DNA of 5,414 nucleotides from Acidobacteriota bacterium. Lineage in GTDB: Bacteria; Acidobacteriota; Terriglobia; Terriglobales; Acidobacteriaceae. A model generated the notes under the pieces. It was not told the DNA's origin. It did not search any database and saw only the letters and a program-made list of their open reading frames with translations. Position numbers and translations under genes: made by a program. Location of the stretch: assembly GCA_021781255.1 (NCBI GenBank), contig JAJXXG010001158.1, positions 1 to 5,414 on the forward strand, written 5' to 3'. Of the stretch, positions 1-5,414 are shown in pieces (position 1 is the stretch's first letter; each line of letters starts with the position of its first letter).

Positions 1-1
1 C

Positions 2-484
2 GGAGGCGGATTCATCGATTCGAGCAACTATCGCAATCGGGTGCTGCACAAGTTGGCCAAAGAACTGGGGCTGCCGAAGCTGACATTCCAGGTCATCCGC
101 CGTACCATTGCGACGCTGGCCAAGGACAAGGGCCACGTCAAGGACATCCAGGGAATTCTACGTCACACACGCTTGGCGACGACCACAGATGTCTATATGC
201 AGTCGCTCGAAAGCGGCGTCCGGTCTACGATCAACTCCATACACGAAGAGTTGAGCGGCATCCCTACGCCGGGAACGGAGCCGACGCCTCAAGCGCAGGC
301 TCAGACCAGCCGCGAGGAAGCTCACAACGCTGTGGCAATGCAAAACGGCGGAGCATTTCCGCATGAGCAGCCTCGCACTTCGGGCGCAGACGCGGCGGCC
401 TCAAAGCCTGCTCGTGGGGTGGTTTTGGAGTTTGCGACAAGAATGCGACAAAGTGAAGGGAGGCGAATGCGTCTAAGTTATTGA
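2..484 (+). CDS. Tyrosine recombinase (phage-type integrase), C-terminal part, truncated by the window edge
   Basis: This is the catalytic C-terminal part of a tyrosine site-specific recombinase, which cuts and rejoins DNA through a covalent phosphotyrosine. The frame is open from base 2, so the real start lies left of the window; the GTG at 41 is internal. The visible 160 residues show the box TFQVIRRT (about 28-35), with catalytic Arg33 and Gln where many family members have His. They also show RHTRLATTTDVYMQ (54-67), with His55 and the nucleophile Tyr65. The Q-for-H box and the ten-residue His-to-Tyr spacing match, from memory, integrases common in Acidobacteriota. After about residue 90 the tail is rich in Pro, Ala, Gln and Thr and looks unstructured. 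The gene converges on tRNA-Val and stops six bases from its CCA end, which suggests that it is the integrase of an element inserted in that tRNA. The family is secure; the element type is unknown. Confidence 0.9.
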   Translation, partial: GGGFIDSSNYRNRVLHKLAKELGLPKLTFQVIRRTIATLAKDKGHVKDIQGILRHTRLATTTDVYMQSLESGVRSTINSIHEELSGIPTPGTEPTPQAQAQTSREEAHNAVAMQNGGAFPHEQPRTSGADAAASKPARGVVLEFATRMRQSEGRRMRLSY

Positions 485-490
485 TTTTAA

Positions 491-535
491 TGGTAGGCAC
501 GACTGGATTCGAACCAGCGACCTCTTCCGTGTCAA
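491..535. other. Probable attachment (att) site in the 3' end of tRNA-Val
   Basis: Integrases of this family often recombine at the 3' half of a tRNA gene, and the inserted element carries a copy of that part so that the tRNA stays intact. Here an integrase gene ends six bases from the tRNA 3' end, on its downstream side, as expected when the element lies to the left. The crossover core would be within the T-arm to anticodon-arm segment. The second copy, which would prove this, would lie left of the window, so the limits given are only a guess. Confidence 0.4.
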
Positions 536-567
536 GGAAGCGCTCTAACCAACTGAGCTACGCGCCT
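491..567 (-). tRNA. tRNA-Val (anticodon GAC), CCA encoded
   Basis: The reverse strand folds into a complete cloverleaf of 77 nt. The acceptor stem AGGCGCG pairs with CGTGCCT, with one G-U pair. The D-arm is GCTC/GAGC with loop AGTTGGTTA. The anticodon arm is CTTCC-TTGACAC-GGAAG, so the anticodon is GAC, for valine. The variable loop has five bases (AGGTC). The T-arm is GCTGG-TTCGAAT-CCAGT. Discriminator A and an encoded CCA finish the 3' end at base 491. A weak promoter-like hexamer TAGACT lies about 17 bases upstream of the 5' end on the minus strand, without a convincing -35 box. There is no T-run just after the 3' end, so transcription may run antisense into the end of the integrase gene. 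Confidence 0.96.
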
Positions 568-675
568 GCGTTGTGGACCTTATCAGTCTAGCAGGAACCC
601 GGTTTGAGGAAAAGACTTACCGCCTTTCAACGCAAGATGAGCCTGAAGGAGTATGAGCGGCCAAGCTGAGGTTGG

Positions 676-1075
676 ATGATCAGCGTGCTTGAAGGAGAGA
701 AGTTGAGTTTGGTTGAGATCGAGGCATTTCTTGCTGCCTTGAAGAGTCTGAGTCTTGCCGGTTGCGGTCGCGCGGAGATTTGCGGCTGGGGGTTGGAGGG
801 CCTGCTCTGCCATCAGGAGAATCCGCTTCAAGGTCGGCGCACCAAAGAGCTTCTGCGGGCTTTATCGAACGCATGACCAGCTTCAGCCGGGCGCAGACCA
901 CTCAGCTCACTGGTGGCCATTTTCGCACCGGGTGGGTTGCGGCTGACGTGGAGCTCCTGGCCGTCGCCGACGAGGCGCATGAGAGCTTGACCGGCCCTGC
1001 CCCGCGGCATATTCCCAAGCACGAGTTCGAGGTGTACGCCATGACCTCGCCAGTCAGCCTGCGGAGGAACAGTGC
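676..1075 (+). pseudogene. Decayed N-terminal remnant of an IS481-like DDE integrase/transposase
   Basis: Two frames together read like the helix-turn-helix N-terminus of a DDE integrase/transposase of the IS481-like kind. In the first frame SLVEIEAFLAAL is followed by GCGRAEICGW and GRRTKELLR. A one-base loss near 859 moves the match into the next frame, which continues FIERMTSFSRAQTTQLTG and then ADVELLAVADEAHESLTGPA. From memory, relatives read roughly RRYxEKMTGLSRAQVTRLI, then RYTxADxELLAxVDEAHExLSGPATxxIL. A stretch of about 12 to 15 residues is missing near 912 (between TQLTG and GHFRTGW). Another piece is lost near 1040-1055, before SLRR. The DDE catalytic domain is absent and I see no terminal inverted repeats. 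It is therefore a dead relic beside a tRNA that also carries an integrated element. The relationship rests on recalled sequence pattern; calling it disrupted is secure if the relationship holds. Confidence 0.68.
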
Positions 1076-1498
1076 ATGGTCGAAAACTCCGCAACCTTCC
1101 TGTGTTTACAGATGCTCCTGTCGACCACCTTCCGCTTCCTTGCCGGCGACAGAGTCTCGGCAACTGCCGCCACCATCGGAAGCATCTCGATCAGGCCAAC
1201 CACGAACCCCGCAATCGGCTCGACGAGGACCGCGTCGCCGGATATCCGATCCACCCGGAAGCTGAAGCAGCAGCGCAGCATCCTCAACGACATTCAAATT
1301 TACGTGGCGGCTGCGACAAGAGCCCTCGAAAAACGCCTATCCTTGCCCCAGGAAGATCAACGGCCGGATCGCACCAATCGGCTGCGTCAAGACGCGTACA
1401 TTCAAATACACCGCACCCGTTGATAGATCTCAATGAGCACGTTGGCGATTACGCGCTCGCTCATGCAGCCAGCGAAACTTTGTGCTACACCACGTACT
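1076..1498. other. No recognisable gene (about 420 bp between the transposase relic and the AraC gene)
   Basis: Open frames exist on both strands here, but none has a ribosome binding site, a known motif or a convincing composition. On the minus strand a short hydrophobic stretch (GFVVGLIEMLPMVAAVAE, about 1170-1230) could be a fragment of a lost membrane protein, but I cannot name it. The 10-mer ACATTCAAAT occurs twice, at 1290 and 1398. I see no clear terminator for the AraC gene, whose 3' end is at the right edge of this stretch. It may be decayed coding DNA. Confidence 0.4.
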
Positions 1499-2506
1499 CT
1501 AATTCGGACCAGAACTACGGTGAGTGTCGCGCCAATCGCTTGGTGGCACGCCTTCCCAGGCGCGAAAGGCACGGCCGAATGAGTTCGGATCTTCAAAGCC
1601 AAGCAGATATGCGGCCTCATTCAACTCCAACACTGAGTTGGATAGGTAATACCGCGCCATCTGATGCCGGGCTTCATCTAAAACTCGTTGAAAGCTGGAA
1701 CCGGATTCCTGCAAGCGGCGCTGCAATGTGCGCGGACTCATGTGGAGCACTTGCGAGATTGCATCAATGGAAGGGCGCTGTCCTGTCAGCCGGTCCTGAA
1801 TAGCTCGGTGCACCAGCTCGATGAAACTGTCCTCACCCTTAAACTGCCGCAACTGTTCTTCAAACTGCGGCGCGAGAAGATCGAGCAGTTCGGCGTTGCG
1901 AGTGACGAAGGGTGCGGTGGCATCCGAGGCGCGAAAGACGATCACGTTGCGCGAAGCACCGCCCACCACCTTGCAGCTTAAGATTCGCTCGATGGCGCGC
2001 AGGCTCGCAGGCTGCTGCACATACTCAACGCGAAGGGGGCGTAGCTGCGTTCCGGTGCCGTGCCGGGCGAGCGAGAGCACCCACGAAAAACAATAATCGG
2101 TAAGAATCTGCGGCTCTGCATCCACCGCAAGCAGCCACCGGAATCCAACACGGAACTCCTCGGCGTCGAGTAGAGTAAGAATCTCTTCGGGGGCCGTCAG
2201 TCTCTTGTAGCGAGCCATATGCTCTGATGCCGCCACAAGATTCTGTGTGGAGAGCGCCGCGATAGCCATCGGGTGAAAGCGCTCTGTTTTCGTTTCTACG
2301 CCCAGCTTGAGACCGATCAGCGGGTCAGAACTCACGGCCTCGATGGCGCGCCAGAGCGCGAACAACTCGTCGGTCGAGACGAGGATGCGCGTCTGATCGA
2401 ATAGATCCCGCGGAAGTCCGGCTCTGCGCAGCACCGAGGGAATTGAGATGCCAAGCTCCTGCAATTTGACGGCAAGGCGCCCCGGAACACGGAAGTGCTT
2501 CAGCAT
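1499..2506 (-). CDS. AraC-family transcriptional regulator (arabinose-binding-like N-terminal domain type)
   Basis: This is a cytoplasmic one-component regulator of 335 residues. The N-terminal part (about 20-205) matches in style the Arabinose_bd-type ligand domain (PF12625) found in OruR/ArgR-like AraC proteins. The C-terminal DNA-binding domain (about 228-328) has two helix-turn-helix units. The first is SIDAISQVLHMSPRTLQRRL (246-265). The second is around ELNEAAYLLGFEDPNSFGRA (294-313), followed by the family signature ending FRAWEGVPPSDWR. The length is normal for this subfamily. The ATG at 2506 is supported by AAGGAGGA seven bases upstream. The gene is divergent from the NTF2-like/AKR/DUF2255 row, the usual arrangement for a local regulator, and a symmetric half-site cluster lies 56-130 bp upstream of its start. 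The ligand cannot be read from the sequence. Confidence 0.93.
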   Translation of the reverse strand: MLKHFRVPGRLAVKLQELGISIPSVLRRAGLPRDLFDQTRILVSTDELFALWRAIEAVSSDPLIGLKLGVETKTERFHPMAIAALSTQNLVAASEHMARYKRLTAPEEILTLLDAEEFRVGFRWLLAVDAEPQILTDYCFSWVLSLARHGTGTQLRPLRVEYVQQPASLRAIERILSCKVVGGASRNVIVFRASDATAPFVTRNAELLDLLAPQFEEQLRQFKGEDSFIELVHRAIQDRLTGQRPSIDAISQVLHMSPRTLQRRLQESGSSFQRVLDEARHQMARYYLSNSVLELNEAAYLLGFEDPNSFGRAFRAWEGVPPSDWRDTHRSSGPN

Positions 2507-2513
2507 GGCGAAG

Positions 2514-2521
2514 TCCTCCTT
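2514..2521 (-). promoter_or_regulatory. Ribosome binding site of the AraC-family gene
   Basis: On the minus strand AAGGAGGA, a near-perfect Shine-Dalgarno sequence, lies seven bases before the ATG at 2506. It fixes that start codon. Confidence 0.85.
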
Positions 2522-2561
2522 CTAGAGCGTATCGAACTCCGCCCTTTTCCACCATGCAGTA

Positions 2562-2635
2562 TGCGCCAGATTAGCTGCGAGACGCGCCAAACATGCCAAA
2601 GATGGATTGGCGCGATTGGAGGTAATATTGGCGGG
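2562..2635. promoter_or_regulatory. Candidate AraC-family operator: four half-sites in dyad symmetry with 21-bp spacing
   Basis: The 8-bp inverted repeat CGCGCCAA (2583-2590) / TTGGCGCG (2607-2614) is perfect, with a 16-base spacer. Outside each arm a further copy of the core lies exactly 21 bp away: TGCGCCAG (2562-2569) on the left and TTGGCGGG (2628-2635) on the right. All four are symmetric about 2598.5. Two weaker copies, TGCCAA (2594-2599) and TTGGAG (2616-2621), lie inside. A 21-bp direct spacing is two helical turns, the spacing of tandem AraC monomer sites such as araI1-araI2. The cluster is upstream of the AraC gene and inside the divergent region, so self-regulation together with control of the neighbouring row is plausible. 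Binding is inferred; the repeats are seen directly. Confidence 0.6.
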
Positions 2636-2988
2636 ATTCGCAGGGCAGGCGGATTATTCCCGGGCTAACCTTAGGCAATCCGGAGTTGGGCTCACCGTGG
2701 CGCCTGCAGCAGGTTGGGCGCGGATTCCCGGTCTCAAGAATGCACTACGAATATCGGAGAGACGGGAGGGTTTAAGGATGATGGGACGCACAAAGCTTGT
2801 TCACGATTATCTCCGCAGTGATTTGTTTTCCGCCTTGGACGGCCGGGGCTTGGGCAAAAACGGGATAAAGGCAAGATCGGCCCCCTAACCCTGCGTGCAG
2901 AATTCTTCCTGTATCCGCGTAGCTTGAACGATCGGCCTCGCGACTTCAAGTTCTTTCACGGGTCAACCACACAAATCGAAGGAGAGCC

Positions 2989-3498
2989 ATGAAAACTGCA
3001 ATGTTAAGTTTACTTCTATCAACACTGATTGCGCCGGCGTCCTACGCACAACAAGCGCCGCCACAGCCACCAACTGAGTCGATCAAGACTGCCGCCAATC
3101 CCACACCCGAGCAGCAGGAAGTCATCAATATCTCAAACATGAAATGGGATTGGATGGCAGAGAAGAAGGTGGACTCCTTAGAGACACTTTTTGATGACAA
3201 AGCCATGTTCACTCACATGGGAGGAACCTGGGGAAAGACCCAGGAACTGGCCACCATCAAGAGTGGTGGCATCTGGTACAAGAAGGCCGTGGTTTACGCA
3301 GTTGACGCCCGCATATTTGGCAGCACGGCCATCCTGCTAGAGGACATCGATTTGCAGGCAGCAGTTGGTGGCCACGAAGTCACCAACCCCTTTATGGTGA
3401 CAGAGGTTTATATTCAGGAAAATGGCAAGTGGAAGCTCGCCCAACTCACGTTCTCGCATCTGCTTAGGCCGGTCAAACTGAATAGCAACAAGAATTAG
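2989..3498 (+). CDS. Exported NTF2-like (SnoaL/DUF4440-type) protein
   Basis: This is a 169-residue protein with a clear Sec signal peptide: Lys2, a hydrophobic stretch MLSLLLSTLIA (5-15), and a type I cleavage site after SYA (residue 20). A Pro/Gln/Thr-rich linker (21-40) follows. The mature domain (about 42-158) has the pattern of the NTF2-like fold in its DUF4440/SnoaL-like form: helix with MKWDWMAEKKVDSLETLF, then FTHMGGTWGK, then strands around ARIFGSTAILLEDIDL, VTEVYIQENGKWKLAQLTFSHL. Such domains may bind or convert small molecules, but the family is very diverse and I see no fixed catalytic set, so the activity is unknown. It should act in the periplasm. The start is supported by AAGGAGAGCC just before the ATG. 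It is the first gene of the row that may be controlled by the divergent AraC protein. Confidence 0.85.
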   Translation: MKTAMLSLLLSTLIAPASYAQQAPPQPPTESIKTAANPTPEQQEVINISNMKWDWMAEKKVDSLETLFDDKAMFTHMGGTWGKTQELATIKSGGIWYKKAVVYAVDARIFGSTAILLEDIDLQAAVGGHEVTNPFMVTEVYIQENGKWKLAQLTFSHLLRPVKLNSNKN

Positions 3499-3502
3499 CC
3501 AC

Positions 3503-4884
<1,382 letters not shown>

Positions 4885-4905
4885 CTATCTATGCGCACTT
4901 TGAAG

Positions 4906-4912
4906 AAGGAGA
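4906..4912 (+). promoter_or_regulatory. Ribosome binding site that fixes the DUF2255 gene start
   Basis: AAGGAGA lies seven bases before the ATG at 4920. It favours this start over the in-frame GTG at 4836, which would add 28 residues without family likeness and has no comparable site. Confidence 0.8.
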
Positions 4913-4919
4913 GATCACA

Positions 4920-5294
4920 ATGGCCGCATGGTCAAAAGAAAAGCTCCGCAAAATCGCCGGCGCCGATGATCTGCACATCTCGCCATTTCGTGAGGATGGT
5001 GCCACCTACGGGACTCCGACCTGGATCTGGTCAGTGGTCCTGGAGGATGCCCTTTACGTGCGCGCCTACAACGGGATTGAATCTCGTTGGTATCAGGCCG
5101 CCTTGCGGCAGAAGGCTGGGCGAATCAATTCCGCCGCTATGACGAAAGAGGTCGCCTTCGAACCAGTGGAGGACGGATCCACGAACGATCGGATAGACGA
5201 AGCCTATCGAGCCAAATACACGAAAAGTCCTTACCTCAAGCCCATGATCAGTGCAAGGGCTCGCGCCACAACCATTCGGATTGCGCCGCGGTAG
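4920..5294 (+). CDS. DUF2255 family protein
   Basis: This is a small soluble protein of 124 residues with no signal peptide or membrane segment. From memory it matches the DUF2255 family along its whole length: MAAWSKEKLRKIAGADDLHI at the start, the block TPTWIWSVVLEDALYVRAYN (32-51), SRWYQAALRQKAGRI (55-69), then a conserved tail with DRIDEAYRAKY (90-100) and YLKPMISARARATT (105-118). The function of the family is not established as far as I know. The W-x-V-x-x-x-x-LYVR and SRWY pattern recalls small split-barrel flavin or F420-binding proteins, but that is only an impression. It lies 97 bases after the AKR gene in the same direction, with no terminator seen between them, so co-transcription and a role beside the reductase are plausible. 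The start is set by the ribosome binding site at 4906. Confidence 0.9.
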   Translation: MAAWSKEKLRKIAGADDLHISPFREDGATYGTPTWIWSVVLEDALYVRAYNGIESRWYQAALRQKAGRINSAAMTKEVAFEPVEDGSTNDRIDEAYRAKYTKSPYLKPMISARARATTIRIAPR

Positions 5295-5337
5295 ATTTTG
5301 CACATTCCAGGCGATCACCAACAAAGTCGAGAAGACG

Positions 5338-5365
5338 GACAAGACCGATGATCCGGTTGTCATTT
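5338..5365 (+). terminator. Possible weak hairpin terminator after the DUF2255 gene
   Basis: GACAAGACCG (5338-5347) can pair with CGGTTGTC (5354-5361), giving eight base pairs with a two-base bulge and a six-base loop. It is followed by ATTTTCC. It lies 44 bases after the DUF2255 stop codon. The T-run is short and the stem is bulged, so it is a weak candidate. The rest of the window end (5295-5414) shows no gene. Confidence 0.3.
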
Positions 5366-5414
5366 TCCTAGTTGGTTGGGTCACCCTCGCAGGATGCCGC
5401 GCGAGAGAGCAGCA

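Larger units (their letters stand above)
2507..2988. other. Divergent intergenic region between the AraC gene and the NTF2-like gene
   Basis: These 482 bases separate two divergently transcribed genes and should carry both promoters. The AraC-proximal third holds the symmetric half-site cluster at 2562-2635. Nearer the NTF2-like gene there is a weaker dyad, CTTGAA (2923-2928) with TTCAAG (2945-2950), and the 8-mer GATCGGCC occurs twice (2875 and 2930). I cannot point to convincing -35/-10 pairs. An open frame at 2607-2888 starts inside the half-site cluster, lacks a ribosome binding site and resembles nothing I know, so I do not call it a gene. Confidence 0.6.

Noticed and set aside
1433..1464. 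Inverted repeat ATGAGC/GCTCAT downstream of the AraC gene as a terminator
   Set aside because: The stem is only six base pairs around a 20-base loop, and no T-run follows on the minus strand.
1072..1803. Plus-strand 243-codon open frame
   Set aside because: Its right half is antisense to the well-supported AraC gene, it has no ribosome binding site, and its residues (many His, Arg, Pro, Ser) look like a shadow frame.
2607..2888. 93-codon plus-strand open frame in the divergent intergenic region
   Set aside because: It starts inside the inverted-repeat cluster, lacks a ribosome binding site and shows no known domain.
2923..2950. CTTGAA/TTCAAG dyad upstream of the NTF2-like gene as an operator
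   Set aside because: Six-base arms with a 16-base spacer are expected by chance in this length, and no further copies support it.

Overview
The window reads like a chromosomal segment of a GC-rich soil-type bacterium. The integrase subtype (FQVxRRT box, HxxxxxTTTxxY spacing) and the NTF2-like / aldo-keto reductase / DUF2255 gene set are most familiar to me from Acidobacteriota (Terriglobia). That placement rests on recalled family resemblance only, not on a search.

Left edge (1-567): the C-terminal half of a tyrosine recombinase runs rightward and stops six bases before the CCA end of a complete tRNA-Val(GAC) gene on the minus strand. This is the layout of an integrative element inserted at a tRNA 3' end. 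The element would extend leftwards out of the window. The tRNA and everything to its right would be host chromosome.

Region 568-1498: no intact gene. About 676-1075 is a decayed N-terminal piece of an IS481-like DDE integrase/transposase, with a frameshift, internal deletions and no catalytic domain. The remaining ~420 bp (1076-1498) shows nothing I can name.

Region 1499-2988: an intact AraC-family regulator on the minus strand, then a ~480 bp divergent intergenic region. That region holds a very regular candidate operator: four TTGGCG-type half-sites in exact dyad symmetry, each pair spaced 21 bp.

Region 2989-5294: a rightward gene row. It comprises an exported NTF2-like (SnoaL/DUF4440-type) protein, a broken remnant of an aldo-keto reductase (AKR) C-terminus, an intact 330-residue AKR, and a DUF2255 protein. 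The AraC protein probably controls this row from the divergent promoter region. The AKR would reduce a carbonyl substrate with NADPH, but nothing in the window identifies the substrate. The AKR remnant sits exactly between the NTF2-like gene and the intact AKR, which suggests that the operon once carried two AKR genes or had one replaced. I found no clearly new multi-gene system. The most interesting items are the symmetric operator, the AKR remnant that creates a false 404-codon ORF, and the tRNA-linked element boundary.
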